Assembly (NCBI RefSeq): GCF_030246845.1
Contig: NZ_CP126889.1
Span: 4,273,001 to 4,337,000, forward strand
DNA: 64,000 bases
Direction of reading: 5' to 3'
Source of the DNA: Enhydrobacter sp.
GTDB taxonomy: Bacteria > Pseudomonadota > Alphaproteobacteria > Reyranellales > Reyranellaceae
Made by a program: the position numbers and the translations under genes. Below, one piece after another: positions 7,940 through 16,505 of the stretch (its first letter is position 1; each line of letters opens with the position of its first letter). The notes below the pieces were generated by a model, which ran no database searches, was not told the origin of the DNA, and worked only from the letters and a program-made list of their open reading frames with translations.

Positions 7940-9421
7940 TCAGGAGCTCCGCTGCGGCACCACGGAGATGTCCACCGAGGGGCGCAGCTCGGCACAGACC
8001 TTCAGCACCTCGTGGATGTTGCTGGCCATGAACTTGTCGAACGGGGTGCCGTCGGTCGCCCCGTTCTCGTCGATCGCGGTGAAGGCTTGCTGCTTGAGAA
8101 TATAGTCGAACCGGGATGCCCACTTGCGCGCGCCCAGCCGCGCGGTGGTCGAGCAGTTGTCGACCATGTAGGAGACGCCCTTGTAGTCCATGTAGGGATT
8201 GAGCGAATCGACGGCCTCGATGATCGATTCGTTGGCGATCTCCGAATAGGGATGGCCGCGGTCCTTCAGGAGGTCGACTTGGGCCATCATGCAGGCGAGA
8301 TAGACGCCGGCCGTATCCGGATTGATCGGCGCATAGTTGCGTTCGCGGTTGGCGCGCACCTTCTCGCCGACCACCCACATGTCGGTGCCGTCGATCCTGC
8401 CCATCGGGTAGGTGCCGTGGCGGCGGGTGGCCTGGATGACGCTCCGCACTTCATTGCCCGAGGCAACGTCGTCGTAGATCTCCTCCAGGATCTCGCGGCA
8501 GGGATGGTAGGCGGCGTTGAAGGCCCGGCGGAAGGCCGCCTTCTCCTGGTCGTCGAGCTGCTCGTAGACGGCCTTGAGGCCAGAGCGCGATATGGTCTTG
8601 CTGATCGGCCCGGTGATCGACTCCGAAGTGTTCAGGTAAGCATCGTCCTTTGCCATGCCCTGGCCGACATAGCGCGCATAGAGGCTCTCGGCGATGCCAT
8701 GCACGGCGCCGAGCAGGATGCCGCGCTCGCCGAAGATGTCGGACTTGTACTCCGATTCGAGTGTCGTCTCGAAGGTGTAGGGCGAGCCCAGCGCGACCGA
8801 CCAGGCGAGGGCGTAGTCGGTGGCCTTGCCGTTGACGTCCTGCTGCACGGCGAAGCTTGCATTGATGCCGGCGCCGTTGACCTCGCGGCCCTGTTCGTAG
8901 AGCCGCCGCACCGACGGGCCCATGCCTTTGGGGCAGACGGCGATCACGTTGATGCCCTTGGGGAAGTCCTCGCCCTGCGCCTGCAGGTGGGAGAGAAGAA
9001 AGCCATGGCTGAGGCCGAGCGTCGTGCCCGGGCGGAAGGCGGCAAAGATCTTCTTGTAGTTCTCGGCGAAGGCGGCGTCGGAGATCAGCAGCAGCGACAT
9101 ATCGCTCTGGCGGATCACATCGTACATCTCGCCCAGCGTACCGCTCTCCTTGGTGAAGCCGACGGCGGCGGCTTGCCTCATCGACGACGACCCCTCGCGC
9201 AGGCCAACCTTCACCCGGATGCCGGAGCCTTCGAGAGACTCGCGCAGGTTCTGCGCCTGCGCCGGGCCTTGCGAGGACCAGCCAATGACGCCGATCTGGC
9301 GGATGCCCTCGAAGGCCTTGGGCAGAAGCGGGAACAGGTGGCGGCCGCCGGCCACGATGGTTTCCTCGCGGTCGGCCATCCTGACGGTGCGGGTCTCGAA
9401 TACCTTCGAGGTGAAGCTCAT
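7940..9421 (-). CDS. ilvC: Ketol-acid reductoisomerase, long (class II) plant-like form
   Basis: IlvC converts acetolactate or acetohydroxybutyrate to the dihydroxy acids of valine and isoleucine synthesis, using Mg2+ and NADPH. At 493 residues it is the long class II form rather than the about 340-residue class I enzyme common in bacteria. The sequence resembles chloroplast enzymes: IGVIGWSSQGPAQAQNLRES (about 43-62), GLSHGFLLSHLQ, VIAVCPKGMGPSVRRLYEQG, EYKSDIFGERGILLGAVHG with the metal Asp and Glu, and MVDNCSTTARLGARKW. It ends VCAELRPSVDISV, followed by VPQRSS. No other ilv or leu gene is adjacent. It is convergent with the TetR gene. The enzyme call is certain; the plant-like affiliation is from remembered plant sequences. 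Confidence 0.95.
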   Translation of the reverse strand: MSFTSKVFETRTVRMADREETIVAGGRHLFPLLPKAFEGIRQIGVIGWSSQGPAQAQNLRESLEGSGIRVKVGLREGSSSMRQAAAVGFTKESGTLGEMYDVIRQSDMSLLLISDAAFAENYKKIFAAFRPGTTLGLSHGFLLSHLQAQGEDFPKGINVIAVCPKGMGPSVRRLYEQGREVNGAGINASFAVQQDVNGKATDYALAWSVALGSPYTFETTLESEYKSDIFGERGILLGAVHGIAESLYARYVGQGMAKDDAYLNTSESITGPISKTISRSGLKAVYEQLDDQEKAAFRRAFNAAYHPCREILEEIYDDVASGNEVRSVIQATRRHGTYPMGRIDGTDMWVVGEKVRANRERNYAPINPDTAGVYLACMMAQVDLLKDRGHPYSEIANESIIEAVDSLNPYMDYKGVSYMVDNCSTTARLGARKWASRFDYILKQQAFTAIDENGATDGTPFDKFMASNIHEVLKVCAELRPSVDISVVPQRSS

Positions 9422-9527
9422 CGGCGGTCCCCTATTGCTGCGGCTCCTTATGGAGAGGGCATGCAGCCCCGGTCAAGCGCGTGCGCTGCTGCCGCGCCAC
9501 CGCCGACGCTTCGTTTCTGCGGAGAGC

Positions 9528-10502
9528 TTAGCCGATGAAGCTGACCGCCTCGCCGGTCGCCAGGGCGCGCTGCGTGGCCAGCGACAGGCCGAGCGCGGCA
9601 AGCGCGTGCTCGGCACCGAGCAGCGCCGGATCGGCCTTGGCGCGAATGCAATCGACGAAACGCCGCAACTCGGCTTCGTAGGGATTGACCGCCGGTAGCA
9701 CGATCGGTCGAGGGGCGCTTCCGCCCTCGGCAATCGTGAAGGTGTTGCGTGGCGGGCCTTCAGCGAACACGGTTTCAAGCTCGAGCGCCGCCTCCTCGAA
9801 CAGCGCGCGAAAGCCGACCCGGAACGGCGCGCCGATCGGCATCAGCCCGCTGGCGGCGATCGTGGCGCTCCGTCCGTCACTGTAGCTCAGAAGCGCGACG
9901 ATCTCGCCGCCGCCGGCGGCTGCGAGCCGGGCCGGCCGGCCCATCAGCCAGTTCGAGACGTCGAAGTCGAAGGTCATCAACTCTGTCGTCGGATCGCCCT
10001 AGTGGTTCTTGTGATCGGGCGCGGCAGGCCTGAGGTAGGAGCCCAATCGCCAGGTCGACAGGCTGAGCAGCCGCCCATGCGTGCCCGTCTCCACGGCCGT
10101 CCCGAGATGCCGGTAGGCACCGATCGACCGCATGAGCGGCCCGACCTGGAGCAGGCGGCCGGACCTGCGCGCCGCATCCCTCATGGCTTCGGCCTGGTCC
10201 ATCGTGAGGGCCATCGGCGTCTCGCAGAAGACATGCTTGCCATGATCGAGTGCGGCGATCGCGAACTGCGGATGGAGTGCCGACGGCAGGCAGATGTCGA
10301 TGGCGTCGACCTCGCCGTCCTCGATCAGCGCCCGAGCGCCGGTGACGGCCCTGACATTGCCGAGGGCGGCGACTTCCCGGGCTTTCTCGACATCGCGTGA
10401 AAAAATGCCGACGACCTCGACATCGGTCATGGTGGTATAGGCCGCCGCATGCGTTGCACCCATTGCACCGGCGCCCAGGATGCCCAGGCGAACTTTTCGC
10501 AA
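9528..10502 (-). pseudogene. Gfo/Idh/MocA family oxidoreductase interrupted by one in-frame TAG
   Basis: Two consecutive segments in one reading frame together make a normal Gfo/Idh/MocA NAD(P)-dependent sugar/polyol-type oxidoreductase of about 324 residues. The first (10502-10002, TTG start) carries the Rossmann GILGAGAMGATHAAAY, the DAIDICLPSALH segment and the conserved HGKHVFCETPMA. The second (from 9998) reads GDPTTELMTFDFDVSN and continues to TAA at 9528. They are separated only by a TAG codon at 10001-9999, with no length change, at a place where a Tyr codon (TAC or TAT) would fit. It follows the ABC ATPase gene by 54 bases and is probably the last gene of that operon. Nonsense mutation, sequence error or readthrough cannot be told apart here. 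Confidence 0.8.
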
Positions 10503-10556
10503 TTCGTCTGTCGCTCCCTGCGATTCTCGCGGAGCGTATCACAAACCGACGGGCGT

Positions 10557-11660
10557 CTAATCCAGGCCCTGGCCTTCGTCGCGATAGGCCCAGCACATCT
10601 CGGGCGGCAGGGTGAGCGGGATCTCGGCGTTGGAGTCGTGCCGTGCCGCCGTGCCGAGCTCCAGGGCTTCGAGCCGCTGGCCGCCGACCTCCAGGTCATA
10701 GACGGTCTGCGTGCCCTGGTAGCGGCGTTCGAGCACGCGGGCCGAGAAGACGTTGCGCTCGGCGCGCTCGCCGAGGCGGATGTTCTCCGCCCGGAGCGCG
10801 ATGCGCGCCTTGTCGCCCGCCGATAGCGGCTGTGGCGTCCAGGCCTCGATGCGGCCAGCCGGGCCGAGATCGATGGTCGCCGTCTCGCCGCTGCGCGCCA
10901 GCACCTGTCCCCGCAGCACGTTCGAGGCGCCGGTGAAGTTGGCGACGAAGGCGTCGGCCGGCCGGTTGTAGATCTCGCCGGGTGGCGCCATCTGCAGCAG
11001 ATGGCCGTCGCGCATCACGCCGATGCGGTCGCCCAGCACGACGGCCTCGGCCTGGTCGTGGGTGACGTAGAGCCCGGTCATGCCGGTCTGCTTCAGGATG
11101 CGCCGCAGCTCGTCGCGCAGGCGCAGGCGCAGCTTGGCGTCGAGATTGGAAAGCGGCTCGTCGAGCAGCAGCAGTTGCGGCCGGTAGACCAGGCTGCGGG
11201 CGAGCGCGACGCGCTGCATCTGGCCGCCGGACAGCGAGACGACCGGCCGGTCGGCATAGTCGGCGAGGCCGACCAGTTCGAGCGTGTCGTTCACCTTGGC
11301 GTTGATGTCGCCGCCGCCGTTCTTGCGGCGGTGTTTCAGCGGATAGGCCACGTTCTGGCGCACGGTCATGTGGGGCCAGACCGCATAGGACTGGAACACC
11401 ATGCCGATGTCGCGCTCGCGCGGGCTGACGAGCAGCCCGCGCTCCGGCTCGGAGACGACGCGATTGCCGATCGAGATGCGGCCGCCCGTGGGATGCTCGA
11501 GCCCGGCGACGCAGCGCAGGGTCGTGGTCTTGCCGCAGCCGGAGGGACCCAGCAGCACGACGATCTCGCCCGCCGGCACGTCGAAGCTGACGCCGTCGAC
11601 GGCCGGCCGGCCCACGCCGAAGCGCTTGCTGAGATCCTCGATGCTGAGGGCGGCGCTCAC
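10557..11660 (-). CDS. ABC transporter ATP-binding protein (FbpC/PotA-like importer)
   Basis: ATPase subunit of the importer encoded with the next two genes. The 367-residue protein has Walker A GPSGCGKTT (about 38-46), Q-loop VFQSYAVWPHMTV, signature LSGGQMQRVALARSL, Walker B LLLLDEPLSNLD and the switch His in YVTHDQAEA. A C-terminal TOBE-like regulatory domain follows (about 245-367), as in iron, spermidine or phosphonate importers. Start is GTG 11660, overlapping the stop of the binding-protein gene as GTGA. Placing the start farther upstream would run into the binding-protein gene in another frame. Confidence 0.94.
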   Translation of the reverse strand: MSAALSIEDLSKRFGVGRPAVDGVSFDVPAGEIVVLLGPSGCGKTTTLRCVAGLEHPTGGRISIGNRVVSEPERGLLVSPRERDIGMVFQSYAVWPHMTVRQNVAYPLKHRRKNGGGDINAKVNDTLELVGLADYADRPVVSLSGGQMQRVALARSLVYRPQLLLLDEPLSNLDAKLRLRLRDELRRILKQTGMTGLYVTHDQAEAVVLGDRIGVMRDGHLLQMAPPGEIYNRPADAFVANFTGASNVLRGQVLARSGETATIDLGPAGRIEAWTPQPLSAGDKARIALRAENIRLGERAERNVFSARVLERRYQGTQTVYDLEVGGQRLEALELGTAARHDSNAEIPLTLPPEMCWAYRDEGQGLD

Positions 11661-12688
11661 TGGCGATATCCGTAGGTCTTGTTCCAGTCCTCCAGCCACG
11701 CCGCGCGCAGCTTCTCGAACTCGTCGAACTTCGGCACCCAGACCTTGACCGTCTTGGGATCCCAACCCTTCGGGAAGGCCGGCGGCTCTTTCATGGAGGT
11801 AATGTTGCCGAGTTTCTCGATCTGGAAGGTCTGGCCCTCCCGCGACAGTCGCCAGTTCATGAACAGCTTGGCGGCGTTCGGGCTCTTGGAAGTCTTGGGA
11901 ATGCCGTCGGCGTAGGGGATGATCGGCACGCCTTCGGGCGCGAACACCGTCTCGGCGGGCGCGCCTTCGACGATCTTGGTGTAGATGATGTTGTAGAGCA
12001 GCGGCGCGATCGAAACCTCGCCGCGCACCAGCGCATCGGAGGTCGGCGCTCCCGACGGGTAGAGGGCGATGCCGAGCGCGGCCTGCTTTTTCCAGTAGTC
12101 CTCGCCCAGCACCTGGCGCTCGAACATGATGCGGGTCCAGGTGGTGCCGCCCGACGGGCCGACGACCTGGCCGATCTGCTTGTCCTTGTATTCGGGCTTC
12201 AGGAGATCCATCCAGGTCTTCGGCGCGGTCTTCACGAGCTGCGTGTTGTAAGCGATCGCCCAGCCGAGCGTGACGCCCGGCCACAGCTTCGGCGAGACGA
12301 GCGCGTCCGGACGGTAGTCCGCGGCGTTGGGCGGCGTGTAGTCCTGGAAAAGATCGGCGAGCTCCAGCATCAGGCCGCGATCGGAATGGTTGATGACGTC
12401 GGCCGCGAGCTTGCCGGCGGCCGCCTCGGTCTTGATGCGCGTGATGAGCTGGCCGCCCGGCGCACGCACCATCGCCACCTTGATCTTGGGGAAGCGCTTG
12501 TTGAAGGCCTTGATGACCTCCTGCTCCGTCTCGGCGAAGTTCGCCGTGTAGTAGGTGAGGCCGCCCTCCTTCTCGGCCGCGTCGATCAGCTCCTTGGATC
12601 CGAACGTGTCGTCGGCCCATGCCGGCAGGCCGGCGAAGCTCGTCGCGGCTAGACCGGCCGCGCCGGTGATCATCGTTCTACGCTTCAT
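11657..12688 (-). CDS. Periplasmic substrate-binding protein, iron/phosphonate-type ABC importer
   Basis: A 343-residue family 1 extracellular solute-binding protein resembling Fe(III), thiamine or 2-aminoethylphosphonate binding proteins. The signal peptide MKRRTMITGAAGLAATSFAG has a twin Arg, then a hydrophobic stretch and an Ala-x-Ala-like cut near AWADD, so Tat or Sec export is possible. Conserved-looking parts are TYYTANFAETEQEVIKAFNK and WGPGVTLGWAIAYN-like text (LWPGVTLGWAIAYN). No Tyr pair diagnostic for iron could be assigned, so substrate is open. A strong AGGAGGAAG Shine-Dalgarno lies about 7 bases before ATG 12688. It lies between permease and ATPase genes of the same operon. Confidence 0.9.
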   Translation of the reverse strand: MKRRTMITGAAGLAATSFAGLPAWADDTFGSKELIDAAEKEGGLTYYTANFAETEQEVIKAFNKRFPKIKVAMVRAPGGQLITRIKTEAAAGKLAADVINHSDRGLMLELADLFQDYTPPNAADYRPDALVSPKLWPGVTLGWAIAYNTQLVKTAPKTWMDLLKPEYKDKQIGQVVGPSGGTTWTRIMFERQVLGEDYWKKQAALGIALYPSGAPTSDALVRGEVSIAPLLYNIIYTKIVEGAPAETVFAPEGVPIIPYADGIPKTSKSPNAAKLFMNWRLSREGQTFQIEKLGNITSMKEPPAFPKGWDPKTVKVWVPKFDEFEKLRAAWLEDWNKTYGYRQ

Positions 12689-12716
12689 GACGATACTTCC
12701 TCCTGTTGTCGTCCGT

Positions 12717-14480
12717 TCAGCCGACGCGCGCGCTGCCTTGCGCCGAGCCGCGTGAAAGCCAGTTGGTGAGCCCGAGCAGCACCGCGAGAATCACGGTCTG
12801 CACCAGGCTGAAGGCGGCCGTCTTGCCGGTATTGCCGCCTTCGTAGTAGTCGAGCAGCAGCACGGCCATCACGGTCGTGTCGCTGGTGTAGAGAAAGAGC
12901 GACGAGCCGAGCTCGCGGATCGCCAGCACGAACAGGAGCGTCATCGAGGCGACGACGCCCGGTCGCGCCAGCGGCAGCACGATGGTGCCGATCGTTCCCA
13001 GAAGCCCGCGGCCGCAGATCCAGGCCGCCTCCTCGAGCTCCTTGTGGATCTGCAGGAACGAGGTGGAGAGTGCCTTCACCGTATCCGGCATGAAGCGGGC
13101 GACGAAGGCGAGCGCCAGGATCCAGATCGTGCCGTAAAGCCCGCCGGGGAGACCGATCCAGGCCCAGAGATAGGCGACGCCCACGACCAGGCCGGGGATG
13201 GCCACGGGCACGGTAGCCAGGAGGTCGATCAGCTTCCGCCCCGGCACGTGGGTGCGGTTCACCGTGTAGCCGATGGCGAAGGCCAGCGCGCCGCCGACCA
13301 GCGCCGTGATCACGCCGACCTTCAGCGTGTTCCAGATCGACAGCATGGTGAGCGGATTGTCGAACACCGCGTTGAAGTGCGCGAGGCTGTAGGCCTTGGC
13401 GTCGAACAGCGCGTCGAAGTTCTTGAAGAACAAGAACTTGCGGAAGGCGGCGATCACCAGCGCGATCGTCGGCAGCACCACCACGACGAACAGATAGACG
13501 AGGGCGAGGCCGAAGGTGAACCAGCGCCAGGGTCCGAGGCCGAGGCTGCGTGGCCGGAAGGCCTTGCCGGCGACGGTGGCGAAGCTCTTGCCGCTCAGCA
13601 CCTTCTGCTGCGCCCAGACCATGATGGCGGTGACGACCATCAGGAGGATCGCGACCGCCGCGGCGGTGTTGTAGAGCGGCGGGCTCCAGGCGGTGAGCTT
13701 GAAGATGTAGGTGGTGAGCACGTTGATATTGGCCGGCGCGCCGAGCGCCGCAGGCACGCCGTAGATGCCAAGCATCACCACGAAGGAGAGCAGCGTGCCG
13801 GCCAGGATCGCCGGCGCGATCAGCGGAAAGGTGACGGTGAAAAGCGTCGTGAAGGCCGAGGCGCCCGCCACCTCGGAAGCCTCCTCGAGGCTCGGATCCA
13901 TGTTGCGCAGCGCCGACGAGGTGAACATGTAGACGTAGGGGGCGTAGTAGATGCCGAAGACCAGGATCAGCCCCGACATCGAATAGAAGTCGAAGCGGAA
14001 ATCGACTCCGATCCACTTCAGCACGATGTTCAGCAGGCCGGTCTTGGGCGAGCCGAGGATGCTCCAGGCGACGCCCGCCACCAGCGGCGGAACGAACAGC
14101 GGGACCATGCTGGCGCCGGCGATGAACCGTCTTCCCGGCGTGTCGGTGCGCACGACGATCCAGGAAAAGAAGAGTCCGATCAGCACCGCGAGCGCCGTGC
14201 CGCCGCCGCACGCGACCAGCGCGTTGAAGAAGGCGAGATGGACGTTCTCGTTGCCCAGCACCTCCAGGAAGCGGGCGATCGAGGGATGGAACGCACCGAA
14301 GCCGTCGACCACGGGATTCGAATCGCTCAGCGCGCCGAACACCAGCATCGCCAGCGGATAGATCACCAGGAACGTCAGAACGATCAGCAGCGCGCCGACC
14401 CAGAGCGGCGCAGCCAGCCGGCGGGTCGGACGTTCGAGGCTTCCGGTCGCAGGCAAGGCGGCAGCATTCGTTGCCGTCAA
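12717..14480 (-). CDS. ABC transporter permease with two fused membrane domains (FbpB/AfuB-like)
   Basis: A 587-residue inner-membrane permease made of two tandem BPD_transp_1 domains, so one chain forms the whole channel. About twelve hydrophobic segments are visible. EAA-loop-like sequences occur twice: EEASEVAGASAFTTLFTVTF (about 255) and EEAAWICGRGLLGTIGTIVL (about 480). The start is TTG 14480 with GGGAGG nine bases upstream; no ATG or GTG fits. It lies 98 bases downstream of the aminotransferase gene and 28 bases before the binding-protein gene. Confidence 0.93.
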   Translation of the reverse strand: MTATNAAALPATGSLERPTRRLAAPLWVGALLIVLTFLVIYPLAMLVFGALSDSNPVVDGFGAFHPSIARFLEVLGNENVHLAFFNALVACGGGTALAVLIGLFFSWIVVRTDTPGRRFIAGASMVPLFVPPLVAGVAWSILGSPKTGLLNIVLKWIGVDFRFDFYSMSGLILVFGIYYAPYVYMFTSSALRNMDPSLEEASEVAGASAFTTLFTVTFPLIAPAILAGTLLSFVVMLGIYGVPAALGAPANINVLTTYIFKLTAWSPPLYNTAAAVAILLMVVTAIMVWAQQKVLSGKSFATVAGKAFRPRSLGLGPWRWFTFGLALVYLFVVVVLPTIALVIAAFRKFLFFKNFDALFDAKAYSLAHFNAVFDNPLTMLSIWNTLKVGVITALVGGALAFAIGYTVNRTHVPGRKLIDLLATVPVAIPGLVVGVAYLWAWIGLPGGLYGTIWILALAFVARFMPDTVKALSTSFLQIHKELEEAAWICGRGLLGTIGTIVLPLARPGVVASMTLLFVLAIRELGSSLFLYTSDTTVMAVLLLDYYEGGNTGKTAAFSLVQTVILAVLLGLTNWLSRGSAQGSARVG

Positions 14481-14578
14481 ACGATCAATCCTCCCGATCT
14501 TCTGCGGACCGATGCCCGCGGCGCTTCATTGGCTGTGCACCGTAGCCTATCGCCTGTTGCGGCGCTACGCGTGTTTCG

Positions 14579-15775
14579 TCAGCCGTTCCTTGCGCCGGGT
14601 GCAGTGTCGCGCAAATAGGTGAGGGCGGCCTGAACGCCGCCGGGCTTGTGCGGCACCTTGGCGAGACCCAGCGCCATCTCGACACCGGAGAGCGTGGCCA
14701 TCAGCATCAGGTCGTTGAAGTCGCCGAGATGGCCGATGCGAAAGACCTTGCCGGCAACCTTGGTGAGGCCTTGGCCGAGCGACAGGTTGAAGTTCTCCAG
14801 CGCCACCCGGCGGAACGCGTCGGCATCATGGCCGTCGGGCATCAGGATCGCCGTCAGGGAGCCGGAATAGGCCCTGGGGTCGTCGCACAGGATCTCGAGG
14901 TTCCACGCATTCACCGCCGTGCGCGTCGCTTCGGCATGGCGGGCATGGCGTGCGAACACTGCGTCGAGCCCTTCCTCCAGCAGCATGTCGCAGGCTTCGC
15001 TCAGGCCGTAGAGAAGGTTGGTGGCGGGCGTGTAGGGGAACCAACCGTTGGCATTGGCAGCCAGCATCTCTTCCCAGGCCCAGAACGATTTGGTCATCTT
15101 CGACGCTTTGGAGGCGGCGATCGCCTTGTCGCTGACGGCGTTGAAGGAGAGCCCGGGCGGCAGCATCAGGCCCTTCTGCGAGCCGGCGACCGTGACATCG
15201 ACGCCCCAGGCATCGTGGCGATAGTCGATCGAGCCCAGGGACGAGATCGTGTCGACCAGCAGCAGGGTAGGGTGTCTCGCCTGATCGATAGCCCGCCGGA
15301 CGGCGCTGACATCGCTCACCACGCCGGTCGAGGTTTCGTTGTGGACGATGCAGACCGCCTTGATGGTGTGGCCCGTATCGGCCTTCAGGCGCTCTCCGAT
15401 GGCGACCGGGTCGGCTGGCTTGCGCCAATCGCCGCCCATGAATTCCGGCTTGAGCCCGAGCCTGTCGGCCATCTTCTTCCACAAGGAGGCGAAGTGCCCG
15501 GTCTCCCACATCAGCACCGCATCGCCGGGCGAGAGGGTATTCACGAGGGCCGCTTCCCAAGCTCCTGTCCCAGATGAGGGAAATATTATAACTGGCTGTT
15601 TTGTCTGGAAAATATGTCGAGCTCCACTCAACACTTTCTTGGCCAGCGCGTTGAACTCCGGTCCGCGGTGATCGATCGTTGGATGATCCATCGCACGCAG
15701 GATCCGGTCTGGCACGTTGGTCGGCCCCGGAATCTGCAGGAAATGCCGTCCGCTGGGATGGGAGTTCAGGCGCAT
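14579..15775 (-). CDS. Serine--glyoxylate aminotransferase-like class V aminotransferase
   Basis: PLP enzyme expected to transfer the amino group of serine (or alanine) to glyoxylate, giving glycine and hydroxypyruvate. At 398 residues it is of the usual size for bacterial SGAT. Seen: LQIPGPTNVPDRILRAMDHP near the N-terminus, PSSGTGAWEAALVN (66-79), HNETSTG (145-151), Asp175 in LLLVDTISSLGS and the PLP Lys201 in GSQKGLMLPPG. ATG 15775 begins MRLNSHPSGRHF; an upstream in-frame start would cross the operator. It heads the ABC importer operon and diverges from a GntR gene, so it probably shares the GntR operator. An alternative is another class V enzyme such as a 2-aminoethylphosphonate transaminase, but the motifs favour SGAT. 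Confidence 0.9.
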   Translation of the reverse strand: MRLNSHPSGRHFLQIPGPTNVPDRILRAMDHPTIDHRGPEFNALAKKVLSGARHIFQTKQPVIIFPSSGTGAWEAALVNTLSPGDAVLMWETGHFASLWKKMADRLGLKPEFMGGDWRKPADPVAIGERLKADTGHTIKAVCIVHNETSTGVVSDVSAVRRAIDQARHPTLLLVDTISSLGSIDYRHDAWGVDVTVAGSQKGLMLPPGLSFNAVSDKAIAASKASKMTKSFWAWEEMLAANANGWFPYTPATNLLYGLSEACDMLLEEGLDAVFARHARHAEATRTAVNAWNLEILCDDPRAYSGSLTAILMPDGHDADAFRRVALENFNLSLGQGLTKVAGKVFRIGHLGDFNDLMLMATLSGVEMALGLAKVPHKPGGVQAALTYLRDTAPGARNG

Positions 15776-15803
15776 CTGTCGATCCTCCGTCAACGTGCTG
15801 ATT

Positions 15804-15823
15804 GCATTTTGTATACAACATGC
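15804..15823. promoter_or_regulatory. Palindromic GntR/FCD-type operator between divergent genes
   Basis: The 20-bp site GCATTTTGTATACAACATGC is symmetric in 9 of 10 base pairs with the perfect core TTGTATACAA (15809-15818). The core fits the TNGT-N-ACNA pattern known for FadR/FCD-subfamily GntR proteins. It sits 17 bases before the GntR start and 29 bases before the aminotransferase start, so a bound GntR dimer could control both arms and itself. Confidence 0.72.
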
Positions 15824-15839
15824 CAAACTGAGTCCAGCC

Positions 15840-16505
15840 ATGGACGGATCGAACTTTCAGATCGCGCGGCTGACCCTGCCTGAAGCGGCGGCGGAGCGGC
15901 TGCGCGCCCTCATCATCGAAGGCGAGCTGGCGCCTGGCGCGCGCCTCAACGAACGTGAGCTGAGCCAACGGCTGGGCGTCTCGCGTACACCGCTGCGCGA
16001 GGCCTTCCGCATGCTGGCGGCGGACGGGCTCCTGGTGCAACTGCCCAATCGCGGCGCCCAGGTCGTGGCGCTGTCGCCCGAGGATGTGCGCCACGCTTTC
16101 GAGGTGATGGCTTCGCTCGAAGGGCTGTCGGGGGAGCTCGCGGCGAACCGCGTCTCCGACAGCGACCTCGTCGAGCTGCGGACATTGCAAGCCGAGATGG
16201 AGAGGGCGCATGCCGGCCACGACCTGCCGACCTACTACCGCATCAACCGCGCCATCCACGACCGGATCAACGCCATCGCCGGCAATCCGATCCTGACCCA
16301 GACCTTCCGCACCTTGAACATTCGCCTGCACGCGCTGCGCTTCCGCTCCAACCTCGTGCGGGGCAAATGGGATCAGGCGGTCGCCGAGCATCGCCATATG
16401 ATCGACGCGCTGGCGGCGCGCGACGGCGCACGGCTGCGCGGTATCCTGGTGCGGCATCTCAAGGCCAAGCTGCAGGTGGTGCTGGAAACGATGGACGCCG
16501 CATGA
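15840..16505 (+). CDS. GntR family regulator, FCD (FadR) subfamily
   Basis: A 221-residue regulator. The winged helix is clear: LPEAAAERLRALIIEGELAP then LNERELSQRLGVSRTPLREA (about 40-59) and LLVQLPNRGAQVV. The C-terminal all-helical FCD domain shows the metal/ligand pattern Asp/His: FEVMASLEGLSGELAANR, RINRAIHDRINAIAGN and HRHMIDALAARDGARL. FCD regulators bind small carboxylic acids such as glycolate, lactate or pyruvate. Its stop overlaps the start of the FAD/Fe-S dehydrogenase (ATGA), and a matching palindrome lies just upstream. Glyoxylate or glycolate as effector is inference from neighbours. Confidence 0.93.
   Translation: MDGSNFQIARLTLPEAAAERLRALIIEGELAPGARLNERELSQRLGVSRTPLREAFRMLAADGLLVQLPNRGAQVVALSPEDVRHAFEVMASLEGLSGELAANRVSDSDLVELRTLQAEMERAHAGHDLPTYYRINRAIHDRINAIAGNPILTQTFRTLNIRLHALRFRSNLVRGKWDQAVAEHRHMIDALAARDGARLRGILVRHLKAKLQVVLETMDAA

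Noticed and set aside
10557..12620. Apparent 687-residue fusion upstream of the ABC ATPase
   Set aside because: The N-terminal part is an Arg-rich alternate frame of the binding-protein gene. The ATPase begins at GTG 11660, overlapping the binding-protein stop.
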